64,000 bases of DNA from Mycobacterium sp. 852013-50091_SCH5140682. GTDB lineage: Bacteria > Actinomycetota > Actinomycetes > Mycobacteriales > Mycobacteriaceae. Location of the stretch: contig NZ_LZTB01000011.1 in the NCBI RefSeq assembly GCF_001665685.1, positions 62,001-126,000 on the forward strand, given 5' to 3'. Below the pieces are notes generated by a model, which searched no databases, was not told where the DNA came from, and saw nothing but the letters and a program-made list of their open reading frames with translations. Each line of letters opens with the position of its first letter. The stretch's first letter is position 1. The position numbers and the translations under genes are program-made. This document shows, in pieces, positions 9,605 through 18,167 of this stretch.

Positions 9605-12530
9605 GCGTAAGGGTTTCCTTTTCAGATCTGTCGAGGTGCTCGATCAGCTCGGAGGCACTCGCACCGCCGAGGATGGTGGCCAGCGGCACGGCAGATCCGG
9701 TGGCCTTCTTGAGCTTCTTGCGCAGGTCGAGCGCCAGCAGTGAGTCGACGCCGAGGTCGAGCAGCGACGCGTCGAGGTCCAGCCGAGTGGTGTCGCTGAG
9801 TTTGAGCACCGACCCCAGCGCGACCCGCACCGCTGCGGTGGTGTCCGACAATGTCGTCGACTCGCGGATCCCGGTTTCTTCGCGGTCCTCGGTCCCGAGG
9901 AAGGTTCGCAACCGGTCGGCGTCGGCGGCGAAAATCAGCGGGTCACCGACGTGATCGCGCAGACTGGCGGCGACCGCGCGGGCCGGGTCCATGGGTTGCA
10001 GCCCAGAGCGTTCCACTCTGTCGATCTCCTCGGCGGAGATGATGCCGCTGCCGGGCCACAGCCCCCACCGCACCGACGTGCAGTGTCTGCCTGCCGCACG
10101 CAGCTCCGCCGCCAGTCCGTCCAACAGCCGGTTGGCGGCCGCATACCCCGCGTGGCCGTACCCGCCCCACAGCCCGGACACCGAGGAGCACAACAGGATT
10201 CGCGCGTGGGGGCGCAGCGGCCACGTCGCGACGAGATTACCCGCACCGCAGACCTTGGCCGCGAACGTGTCCCGTGCGGCTGTACCGGTGATCCTGCGAC
10301 GCGCAGCCATGGTCGCGTTCGCCGCGGTGTGGATCACCAATGATGCACCGCCATGGGCGGATTCGGCCGCCACTGCCGATACCTGGGCCGGGTCGGTGAT
10401 ATCGCAGGTCGGCGCGACGATCTCGACGTTGTGCTGTGCGCCGAGGGCCGCGAGCCGACCGCTGTCCACGCCCCGGCGGCTGAGCAGCACGATGCGCCGT
10501 GCACCGTGTTCGGCGAGATAGCGGGCGTAGTGCAAGCCGACCGCGCCGGTACCGGTGATCACGACCTCGTCGAACACCCCCGACTCGGCCGACCATGCGG
10601 GCGCATCCGAGAACTCGTCGCGAATCACGCGCCGCCGCACCACCGGACCGCGCCCGTGATCGCGCACCGCGAGACGCCCACCACCGCCCAGCATCGCGGT
10701 GACGGCCGATGCCGCCATTGCGGGGTCAAGCTCGGCGGGTAGCTCCAGATGGTGGAAGTTCTGATCGGGATGCTCGTAGCCGATGCTGCGGTGCATCGCG
10801 GCGAGCGCGGCAGACCCGGGCAGTTCGCCGCCGACCGTGACCAGCCAGACGTCGCGCGTGTTGGCGGTGATCGCGTCGGGGTAATCGAGCAGCCCGCCGT
10901 CGATGCGGCGGCCCAGTTCGGCTGCGGCCGTCGCGGTATCGGACGGAAGGTCTGGTGCGATCATGATGAGCAGATCGGCGTCGTCGGCCGCGACCGGGCT
11001 GGCCGCGCCGCTGCCGTCGACAGCCACGCGCAGTAGCGTGCTCACCGGTCCGCCGTCACCCAGATCAAGCACCGCTGCCCGGCGGACGCCGTCCACGGCA
11101 GGCATAGCGCCCAGTTCCTGCCACTGCTCGGTGGCCACCGTCAGGCCCGGCAGCGGGGGCAGCGGTTGCGGATGGGCCCACAGATGCTCGGCACGCATGG
11201 GGGCGAAGGGGAAGTCACGCAACGGTTTCACCGCATCGGCCAGATCGGCCCAGCGGAAGCCCGGATCGGTCAGGGCCGCCGTCGCGATGTTGGCCGAGAG
11301 CTGCTCGGTGAGTGGTACGTCGCGCCGCCCGGACCCCACCATCACCGCTGGGCCGCCGGCCAGATCGGCGTCGTCGAGCAGGTCTCCCATGGCGAACAGC
11401 AGCGCGGGGTGCGCGGAGAGTTCGACAAAGACCCGCGCGCCGCGGCGGATCGCGGTGCCGATGGCGCGGTCGAACCGCACCGGGCTGCGCAGGTTCGTGT
11501 ACCAGTAGTCGGCGAAGTCGGTGCCCGCCGCCACCACGTCGGCAGTCGCCGAGCCGATGAACTGCACCGCGGAGTCGGCGAATTCACCAGCAGGCAGCAA
11601 GGATTCAAGTTCGAGGCGCACCCCGTCGAGCGCGGTGGTGTGCGCCGGGAACCACATCGCGATCTCTTTGGCGAACGATCCGGTGCCGGTGACGGTGTGC
11701 ACTGCCGCCGCGACGGCCGAGGCGTCCCCTGAGATTGCCACCGAGGAGCGGGAATTCACCACGGACAGCTCCAGCCACCCCGGAGTCTCGGCGATCACCT
11801 GGTGCGCCGCGGCGGCAGGGATACCGAGAACCGCAACGCGGTACGGCCCGGTGAGCCGGTCGAGCACCGTGGCCCGGGCGATCACGATCGCGACCGCCTC
11901 GGGCAGCGTAACGGCCCCAGCGAGATATGCCGCGCCGATCTCGCCGAGTGAGTGTCCGACGGTGATGTCCGGTAGCAAGCCGCACGATTGCCAGACCCGT
12001 GCCAGCGCCACACCGTGCACGAACTGGGCGCCTTGGATCTGCACCTGCGAGAAGTCGTTGGTGTCCGCCGCCGCCGGAGCCAGCAGATAGTCCAAAGGCG
12101 ATGCGGCGCCTGCCGCGCAGAATACCGCGGCGCACGCGTCAGCCTCGGCCCGGTAGGCCGTCAGGTCGGCGTAGGCCTCGAGGCCCATCGACGGCCACTG
12201 GCTGCCCTGGCCAGGGAACACAAACGCCACCCGATGTTGCGTGTTTCCCTGGTGCGGAGCACTTCCCGTCGATCGGTCGACCAGCGGGTGGTCCTGTCCC
12301 GCGGCCAGGGCGCGTAGCCCGTCGAGGAGTTCGCCGCGATCGGCGGCCCGCACCACGGCACGGTGCCGACGCACCCGCCGGGTGCTCAGCAGGGTCTGGG
12401 CGACCTCCGATGGCGTCGCGGCGGGTTGGGAGTCCAGGTACCGCAGGATGGCGGCAGCATCCTGCTCGACGAGGTCTGCGGCGTGTGCGCTGAGAAGAAT
12501 GGGCACGCGGCCGTCGGGCAACCCGCTCAT
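9597..12530 (-). CDS. mbtD: Mycobactin polyketide synthase MbtD (AT-KR-ACP)
   Basis: Polyketide synthase subunit of 977 residues that works with the ketosynthase MbtC to make the beta-hydroxy acid (hydroxybutyrate-type) unit of mycobactin. An acyltransferase domain carries PGQGSQWPSMG and the nucleophile motif GHSLGE (Ser194). A ketoreductase follows with VITGTGAVGLHYARYL, CSSVSGLWG and a GYAAAN active-site region. A carrier domain ends the protein (DLGVDSLLALDL). The frame is open further upstream to 12677, but that part lies within mbtC and does not look like protein. The ATG at 12530 shares one base with the mbtC stop (TGATG), so I chose it. Confidence in function is high from the motifs and operon position. 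Confidence 0.95.
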   Translation of the reverse strand: MSGLPDGRVPILLSAHAADLVEQDAAAILRYLDSQPAATPSEVAQTLLSTRRVRRHRAVVRAADRGELLDGLRALAAGQDHPLVDRSTGSAPHQGNTQHRVAFVFPGQGSQWPSMGLEAYADLTAYRAEADACAAVFCAAGAASPLDYLLAPAAADTNDFSQVQIQGAQFVHGVALARVWQSCGLLPDITVGHSLGEIGAAYLAGAVTLPEAVAIVIARATVLDRLTGPYRVAVLGIPAAAAHQVIAETPGWLELSVVNSRSSVAISGDASAVAAAVHTVTGTGSFAKEIAMWFPAHTTALDGVRLELESLLPAGEFADSAVQFIGSATADVVAAGTDFADYWYTNLRSPVRFDRAIGTAIRRGARVFVELSAHPALLFAMGDLLDDADLAGGPAVMVGSGRRDVPLTEQLSANIATAALTDPGFRWADLADAVKPLRDFPFAPMRAEHLWAHPQPLPPLPGLTVATEQWQELGAMPAVDGVRRAAVLDLGDGGPVSTLLRVAVDGSGAASPVAADDADLLIMIAPDLPSDTATAAAELGRRIDGGLLDYPDAITANTRDVWLVTVGGELPGSAALAAMHRSIGYEHPDQNFHHLELPAELDPAMAASAVTAMLGGGGRLAVRDHGRGPVVRRRVIRDEFSDAPAWSAESGVFDEVVITGTGAVGLHYARYLAEHGARRIVLLSRRGVDSGRLAALGAQHNVEIVAPTCDITDPAQVSAVAAESAHGGASLVIHTAANATMAARRRITGTAARDTFAAKVCGAGNLVATWPLRPHARILLCSSVSGLWGGYGHAGYAAANRLLDGLAAELRAAGRHCTSVRWGLWPGSGIISAEEIDRVERSGLQPMDPARAVAASLRDHVGDPLIFAADADRLRTFLGTEDREETGIRESTTLSDTTAAVRVALGSVLKLSDTTRLDLDASLLDLGVDSLLALDLRKKLKKATGSAVPLATILGGASASELIEHLDRSEKETLTRD

Positions 12531-13852
12531 CAAGCCGCCTCGTCCGACGGGATCGCGACGATGGCGTGGGCGTTGGTGCCGCTCATGCCGAAAGCGGACA
12601 CCGCGGCGATCCGTTGCCCGTTGACCGCGGGCCAGTGCGATTGCTTGGCGGCGAGGCGCAACCCTTGGGATTGCCAATCGATTTCGCGACTCACCTCGTC
12701 GACGTGCAGGGTGGCCGGGATGGTGGCGCGCTGCGCGGCAAGCAGCACCTTAGCCAGTCCGAGACCACCGGCGGCTGCCTGCGCATGCCCGATGTTGGAT
12801 TTCACCGAACCGAGCGCGGCGCCCGCACCGGATGCGGTGGCGCCATAGGTCTGGACAAGCGAACGCAGTTCGGTGCGGTCGCCCAGCCGCGTGCCGGTGC
12901 CGTGGCCCTCGATCATGCCGACCTCCTCGGGCCGGATGCCCGCCTGCCGAATCGTCTTGTCGAACAACCGTTGTTGCGCAGAACCGCTCGGCGCGGTGAG
13001 CCCCGTGGTGCGGCCGTCCTGGTTGACCGCGGTGGCGCGGATCTCGGCCAGGATCGGGCGCCGGTCCCGCCGGGCGGCCGAGCGGCGTTGCAGCACGAAC
13101 ATCGCTGCGCCCTCGGCCCATACTGTGCCGCTGGCGTGGGCACTGTAGGGCCTGCAGTGCCCGTCGTCGGACAGTGCGTGTTGCTTCGAGAACTCGACGA
13201 AGTACCCGGGGGTGCCCATCACGCAGACAGCTCCGGCCAACGCCATGTCGCAGTCACCGGTCCGCACCGCGCCGACGGCGGTGTGCAGGGCGGTCAGCGC
13301 CGACGAGCACGAGGTGTCGACGGTCAGGGCAGGTCCGGCGAGGTCCAGGGTGTAGGCGATGCGGCCGGAGATCACGCCCAGCGAGGTCCCGGTGATGAGA
13401 TGGCCGCTGTGCTGCGAGAATTCGGAGAGCTCGGGCCCGTATTCCAGACCGGAGGCCCCGATGTAGCAGCCCACGTCGTGGCCTGCGAGGTCGTCGGGAT
13501 TGATGCCACCGTGCTCCAGTGCCCGCCAGGCCAGCCGTAGCGCGACGCGCTGCTGCGGATCCATGGCGACGGCCTCGCGCGGTGAGATGCCGAAGAATTC
13601 GGGGTCGAATACCGCTGCGCTGGTGAGGAATCCGCCGAGATTGTGGATGGGCTTGAAGCCGTCGCGGCGTGATCCGTCGAGCAGGTCGCGGATCGCCCAG
13701 CCACGGTCGGCCGGGAACGGGCCCAAGGCTTCGCGTTGTTCGGCCAGCAGTGTCCAGTAGGCTTCGGCGGTGTCGATGCCGCCGGGTGCTTCGAGCGCCA
13801 TCCCCACGATCACAACCGGGTCGGCGGCGCCGGTGCGCTCGTCAGAGCTCAT
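12530..13852 (-). CDS. mbtC: Mycobactin ketosynthase MbtC
   Basis: Stand-alone beta-ketoacyl synthase of 440 residues forming the extension partner of MbtD. The catalytic triad is visible: Cys182 in DTSCSS, His317 in EGHGTGT and His356 in NIGHAQAA. The middle motif is usually EAHGTGT. The protein consists of the KS domain alone, the usual length for a discrete KS. It starts inside the end of mbtT (11-base overlap) and shares one base with the start of mbtD, so mbtT, mbtC and mbtD form one tightly coupled unit. Splitting KS from AT-KR-ACP is typical of mycobactin loci. Confidence 0.95.
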   Translation of the reverse strand: MSSDERTGAADPVVIVGMALEAPGGIDTAEAYWTLLAEQREALGPFPADRGWAIRDLLDGSRRDGFKPIHNLGGFLTSAAVFDPEFFGISPREAVAMDPQQRVALRLAWRALEHGGINPDDLAGHDVGCYIGASGLEYGPELSEFSQHSGHLITGTSLGVISGRIAYTLDLAGPALTVDTSCSSALTALHTAVGAVRTGDCDMALAGAVCVMGTPGYFVEFSKQHALSDDGHCRPYSAHASGTVWAEGAAMFVLQRRSAARRDRRPILAEIRATAVNQDGRTTGLTAPSGSAQQRLFDKTIRQAGIRPEEVGMIEGHGTGTRLGDRTELRSLVQTYGATASGAGAALGSVKSNIGHAQAAAGGLGLAKVLLAAQRATIPATLHVDEVSREIDWQSQGLRLAAKQSHWPAVNGQRIAAVSAFGMSGTNAHAIVAIPSDEAA

Positions 13853-14588
13853 GGACCAGCTCCGCCACGTCGTCGATGTGGTCGTCGAGGTAGAAATGGC
13901 CGCCGTCGAACATTGACACCGTGAATGCTCCCCTGGTGTGGCTTTCCCAGCCCCGCAACATGTTTTCGCTGACGCGGTGGTCTCCCGCGCCGCCCAGGGC
14001 GTAGATGTCGGCGGCGATGGTCACGTCGGCCGCGCAGCGATACCGGTTGTAGGCCGCATAGTCCGCGCGCACGGCCATCAGCAAAAGTTCGACGAAGTCG
14101 TCGTCGGCCAGCAGCTGCGCGTCGGTGCCGCCGAGGTCCACCATCTCGGCCAGGATCTCGGATTCCGAAGTGGGCAGTTTCGGCGACGTGGCCGCTGCCG
14201 ACGGAGCTTCGCTCGCCGATGCCCACAGCACCGCGACCTCGACACCCGCGCGCTCGGCCATCAGGGCGAACTCGAAGGCCACCACGGCACCCATGCAATG
14301 CCCGAAGAGGCGCAGCGGGCCCATGCCGGCCCAGTCGGCGGCGTCGAAGAGGTCACGCGCGAGGTCGGTGACGGTCTGCGGGGCGGGATGGGTCAGCCGT
14401 TCCCCCCGCTGGGGGTACTGCATGACGTAGGTGTCGGATCCGGCCGCGGCCAATGCCATTCCGAAGTTTCGGTAGGCCAGCGCAGCACCGCCCGCGTGCG
14501 GGAACACCACGGTGGTGCCGGCCGAGCCGGGATAACGCTTGATCCAGGGTTTGGCGCTCAGCTGCGCACCCGTCGAGTTGCCGGTCAC
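13842..14588 (-). CDS. mbtT: Stand-alone thioesterase of the mycobactin locus (MbtT), with Cys in place of the nucleophile Ser
   Basis: Alpha/beta-hydrolase thioesterase of 248 residues of the type II (GrsT-like) class that edits or releases acyl groups on NRPS/PKS carriers. The oxyanion region FPHAGGAALAYR and the C-terminal GDHRVS and GGHFYL segments place the Asp and His of the triad. The nucleophile elbow reads LFGHCMGA, so Cys98 (codon TGC) sits where most members have Ser. The GTG start overlaps the mbtB stop (GTGA). In M. tuberculosis the thioesterase is, to my knowledge, fused to the end of MbtB; here MbtB (1,158 aa) and MbtT (248 aa) together have about that fused length, so this is a split form. 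Confidence 0.85.
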   Translation of the reverse strand: MTGNSTGAQLSAKPWIKRYPGSAGTTVVFPHAGGAALAYRNFGMALAAAGSDTYVMQYPQRGERLTHPAPQTVTDLARDLFDAADWAGMGPLRLFGHCMGAVVAFEFALMAERAGVEVAVLWASASEAPSAAATSPKLPTSESEILAEMVDLGGTDAQLLADDDFVELLLMAVRADYAAYNRYRCAADVTIAADIYALGGAGDHRVSENMLRGWESHTRGAFTVSMFDGGHFYLDDHIDDVAELVHEL

Positions 14589-17500
14589 GGTGTGGAGGCG
14601 GTGTCGAGTGCGGACAGCACGTCGGCGTCGTCCATCGCCGCAACTTCGAGATACAGCTCCGCCACCTGTTCGAGACGGCCGGTGTCGGCCTCCCGCGTCG
14701 CCAACCGAACCGCCAGTGCCTCAACCGTTCTGGTGGCGAAGATGTCGGGCACCATCACCGTCGGAGTGTCCAGCCAGTCCCGGATACGGGCGACGGCCGT
14801 CGTGGCCAGCACCGAATCACCTCCCAATTCGAAGAAATCCTCGTCGACGCCGATCTGGTCGATCCCCAGAAGTTCGGCCACGATGCGGGCCAATGCCTTC
14901 TCCACCACGGTCGACGGTTGGCGAACCTGCGAGCGCCCGGCGCCGGTGATCGCGTCGTCGAGCAGCCTGGCCACCGCGCGCCGGTCGGTCTTGCCGCCGG
15001 TGGTGAACGGGATCTGCTCGACGAGCTCGAAGTGCCGCGGAACCATGTGGGGCGGAACGAGTTCCGCGAGCCCGGTGCGCAACTCTGCGATCGTCACCGC
15101 GCCGTCACAGGCGACCACCGCGGCGAGCACATCACCACTGCTGCCCCGCACGACAGCGGCCACCGCGGCGTGCACACCCGGCAACCGCTGCAGTGCCGCT
15201 TCGATGTCGCCCAGTTCGATGCGATAGCCGCTGATCTTGACCCGGTGATCAGCGCGACCGACGAACTCCAGTGTGCCGTCGGGCCAGTAGCGGGCCAGGT
15301 CACCGCTGCGGTACCAGGTGCGCCCGCAGAAGGTCACGAACCGCTCGGCGGTCAGGTCCGGCCTGCCGCGGTAGCCGCGGGCGATCCCTCGGCCGGCGAA
15401 CCACAGCTCGCCGGGCACCCAATCGGGACAGTCGGCACCGGTGGCGTTGACGACGCGGCAGGCGTTGTTCGCGAACGGCTTGCCGTAGGGAACCGCCGCC
15501 CAGCTGTCCGGCAGATCGTCGACCTCGAAAAGGGTTGCGTGGATCGCGGTTTCGGTGGCGCCACCCAGGCCCGCCAACCGCACACCCGGCGCCAGGGTCT
15601 GCAGCTTGCGGACCATGGTGGTGCGGACCCAGTCTCCGCCCGTCGGTACCGCACGCACCGACGGCAACGCGGTGCCGGTGGAGCCCGCCGTCTCGACCAG
15701 CATCTCCAGCGATCCGGGTAGGAAGTTGAGGACCGTGATGCCGTGGGTGTTGATCTGTTCGACCCAGTGGTCCGGATTGCGTCGATCTGCCTCGTCGACC
15801 ACCACGACCGTGGCACCCGCGGCGAGCGTGCCGAACACGTCGAGCACGGAGAGGTCGGACTCCAGGTGGGTCAGCGCCAGGACACTGTCATCCGGTCCGA
15901 CACCGAAATGGCCGTTGAGCGCCTCGATGGTGTTCATCGCGGCGTCGTGGGTGACCTCGACGCCCTTGGGTTCGCCGGTCGAGCCCGACGTGAACAGGAT
16001 GTACGCGAGCTCGTTGGGATCGGTTGCGGCAGGCTCGATCTCGTCTGCCCGCGCACCGACGCGCAGTGCTTCTGCGATGGTCAGGGCGGGCAGCCAGGTC
16101 GGCGGGCCGTCGCCGCAGAACAGCGCCATGCGGACGTCACCGCCTTTGAGCATCCGCTCGGCCCGCTCCGCGGGCTGATCGATACCCACCGGCACGTAGA
16201 CGGCGCCTGCCGCCAGGATCGCCAGCAGCGCGGTGATCTGGTCGGGACCCTTGGGGCCCATCACCGCAACGCTTTCCCCGGTACGGATGCCTGCGACCTT
16301 GAGTGCGGCGGCCACTGTGAGCACCTGCTCGCGCAGCTGTGCGTAGGTGAGCCGGCCGGTAGAGCCGATCACCGCTGTCGCGTCGGGGCGCACGGCCGCC
16401 TGGGCGAAGAACCCGTGATGCAACGCCTGGCCGCTGGGCGCAGCGGTTTGCGCGTTGGCGGCATCGCGCACGGCGCGCTGAGTGTCGGCCAGCAGCGGCT
16501 GGGCCGGAGCTTCCCAGGCGGTGTCGTCGGTGGCCAGCCGCCGCAGTTCGGCGATATGACGTTCGAACATGGCGTCGATGACACCGGGCCGGAACGCGTC
16601 TTCCCGGACGTCCCAGTTCACCAGGACCCCGCCGTTGAACTCGGTCACCTGCGCGTCCAACAGCACCTGCGGCCCTTGGGAATTGATCCACACGGGAGTG
16701 CCGAAGGTGGCGCTCACCTGGGCACCGAAGAGCTCGCCGAGTCCGAGGGCACTGGTGTAGACGACCGGGGCAAGGACCTGGGTACCGCGGTGGCGGCCGA
16801 GGTCACGCAGCACCGACAACCCGGGGTAGCCCGCGTGCCCGGCGGCGGCTCGGAACGTGTCCTGAACCGCCCTGGCGCGGTCGGTCGCTGTCGCGGTGCC
16901 GTCAAGGTCGATGGCCAGCAGAAGCGATGAGGTGAAATCGCCGACCAGCTTGTCGACGTCGGGATGCCGCTGCTCGCGACCGAAGAGCGGCACGTTGAGC
17001 AAGAACCGCGAGTCGGCAGACCAACCGGCCAGCACCTCGGCGAACGATGCCGCCAGTGCCATCGCCGGGGTGACGCCCCGGCGCCGCGCGCCCGCGTACA
17101 GGGCGTCGCGGGTGTCGGGGTCCAGCCAGTGATGGCGCCGGGTGGTGTGGTGCGGGTCGGCCTGTTCGACCGGCGGTACCAGCGGCAGCCGCGGCGGGTC
17201 GGGCAGGTCGGCGATGCGCTCGGCCCACCATGTGCGGTCGGCCTCACTGTCGAGTTCCGGTGCAGCCAGCCGGTATTCGCGGTAGGTGTACCCCAAAGCC
17301 GGCAACTGCTCGCCGACATAGAGGGCGGCCAGATCAGCCATCAGCGTGCGGTAGCTCATGGCGTCGGCGGCCTGCATATCGAGGTCGACGTGCAATCGCG
17401 TGGCTCCGCCGGGCAGCAGCGTCAGCGTCAGTTCGAACACCTCGCTGTGTAGCTGCTGATGAGACTTGGTGCGGCGGACGGTCGCCAGCCGCTCGGCCAC

Positions 17501-18061
17501 CTCGTCGGGATCGGCTCCGCGCAGGTCTTGGACGGTGACCGGATACCGCGCAGCGGGCCCGGCGATGCGCTGTGTTCCGTCGGGCAGGAACTGCACGCGC
17601 AGCATCGGATGCCGTTCAGCCAGCGCGGTGGCGGCGCCTTGCAGCCGGTCGGGATCGACCCCCTCGCCGTCGAACTCGACGTAGAGATGCCCGGCCACGC
17701 CGCCGAGCTGCTGGTCGCCTTCGCGGCCCACCCACATGGCGTGCTGCATCGGCGCCAGCGGGAACGGCTCACCGGCGTCCTGCGAGGGTGACGGCGAAAC
17801 AGGCTGCGGGACTGCATCGTTGGCAGTCCGGGCGGCCACGAGTTCGGCCCAGGCCGATACGGTCGGCGCGGCGGCCAGTGCGGCGAAGTCGACGTCGATA
17901 CCGGCCCGGCGCCAGCGGCCGGCCAGCGACATCATGCGGATGGAGTCCAGACCTTGCCCGATCAGGTCGGCGTCCGGATCGACGGCGTCACTGCCGACGC
18001 CGAGGAGGTCGGCCACCGCCTCCCGGATGCTCTGCGAGTCCGCGACGGCGAGATTGCTCAT
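14585..18061 (-). CDS. mbtB: Mycobactin NRPS MbtB: aryl carrier-cyclization-adenylation-carrier
   Basis: First synthetase of the line. It accepts salicylate from MbtA on its N-terminal aryl carrier (GLDSIRMM, near residue 39), condenses it with Ser or Thr and cyclizes to the hydroxyphenyl-oxazoline. The cyclization domain shows the DxxxxDxxS motif as DMQAADAMS, which replaces the HHxxxDG of normal condensation domains. The adenylation domain has LFTSGSTGEPKG and YRSGDLARYW, and the carrier ELGGDSVLATT. There are two adjacent ATG codons at 18064 and 18061; GGAGG lies only 2 bases before the first and 5 before the second, so I prefer 18061 (1,158 aa). There is no thioesterase domain; that function is the next gene, mbtT. 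Expression should be iron-repressed from the divergent region shared with mbtA. Confidence 0.95.
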   Translation of the reverse strand: MSNLAVADSQSIREAVADLLGVGSDAVDPDADLIGQGLDSIRMMSLAGRWRRAGIDVDFAALAAAPTVSAWAELVAARTANDAVPQPVSPSPSQDAGEPFPLAPMQHAMWVGREGDQQLGGVAGHLYVEFDGEGVDPDRLQGAATALAERHPMLRVQFLPDGTQRIAGPAARYPVTVQDLRGADPDEVAERLATVRRTKSHQQLHSEVFELTLTLLPGGATRLHVDLDMQAADAMSYRTLMADLAALYVGEQLPALGYTYREYRLAAPELDSEADRTWWAERIADLPDPPRLPLVPPVEQADPHHTTRRHHWLDPDTRDALYAGARRRGVTPAMALAASFAEVLAGWSADSRFLLNVPLFGREQRHPDVDKLVGDFTSSLLLAIDLDGTATATDRARAVQDTFRAAAGHAGYPGLSVLRDLGRHRGTQVLAPVVYTSALGLGELFGAQVSATFGTPVWINSQGPQVLLDAQVTEFNGGVLVNWDVREDAFRPGVIDAMFERHIAELRRLATDDTAWEAPAQPLLADTQRAVRDAANAQTAAPSGQALHHGFFAQAAVRPDATAVIGSTGRLTYAQLREQVLTVAAALKVAGIRTGESVAVMGPKGPDQITALLAILAAGAVYVPVGIDQPAERAERMLKGGDVRMALFCGDGPPTWLPALTIAEALRVGARADEIEPAATDPNELAYILFTSGSTGEPKGVEVTHDAAMNTIEALNGHFGVGPDDSVLALTHLESDLSVLDVFGTLAAGATVVVVDEADRRNPDHWVEQINTHGITVLNFLPGSLEMLVETAGSTGTALPSVRAVPTGGDWVRTTMVRKLQTLAPGVRLAGLGGATETAIHATLFEVDDLPDSWAAVPYGKPFANNACRVVNATGADCPDWVPGELWFAGRGIARGYRGRPDLTAERFVTFCGRTWYRSGDLARYWPDGTLEFVGRADHRVKISGYRIELGDIEAALQRLPGVHAAVAAVVRGSSGDVLAAVVACDGAVTIAELRTGLAELVPPHMVPRHFELVEQIPFTTGGKTDRRAVARLLDDAITGAGRSQVRQPSTVVEKALARIVAELLGIDQIGVDEDFFELGGDSVLATTAVARIRDWLDTPTVMVPDIFATRTVEALAVRLATREADTGRLEQVAELYLEVAAMDDADVLSALDTASTP

Positions 18062-18088
18062 CATGACCTCCGACTGACGACAGATGAT

Positions 18089-18107
18089 TTAGTGCAGGCT
18101 GCCCTAA
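18089..18107. promoter_or_regulatory. IdeR-type iron box 1, mbtB/mbtA divergent promoter
   Basis: TTAGTGCAGGCTGCCCTAA matches 14 of 19 positions of the IdeR consensus TTAGGTTAGGCTAACCTAA by direct comparison. It lies 28 bases upstream of mbtB and next to a second box, as expected for iron-dependent repression of mycobactin genes. Confidence 0.85.
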
Positions 18108-18108
18108 C

Positions 18109-18127
18109 TTTGTGGAGGCTACCCTAT
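18109..18127. promoter_or_regulatory. IdeR-type iron box 2, overlapping the likely mbtA -10
   Basis: TTTGTGGAGGCTACCCTAT matches 13 of 19 consensus positions and keeps the AGGCTA core. Its right end overlaps TATATT (18125-18130), a good -10 hexamer for mbtA with a start point near 18137. Binding here would block mbtA transcription directly. The two boxes are 20 bp apart, centre to centre. Confidence 0.8.
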
Positions 18128-18167
18128 ATTCGAGTGACCGAACACGCCTACCCCGAGGTGCCTCGCC

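Noticed and set aside
12531..12677. N-terminal extension of mbtD to 12677
   Set aside because: The extra 49 residues are arginine-rich, lie inside mbtC and precede a proper start with TGATG coupling.
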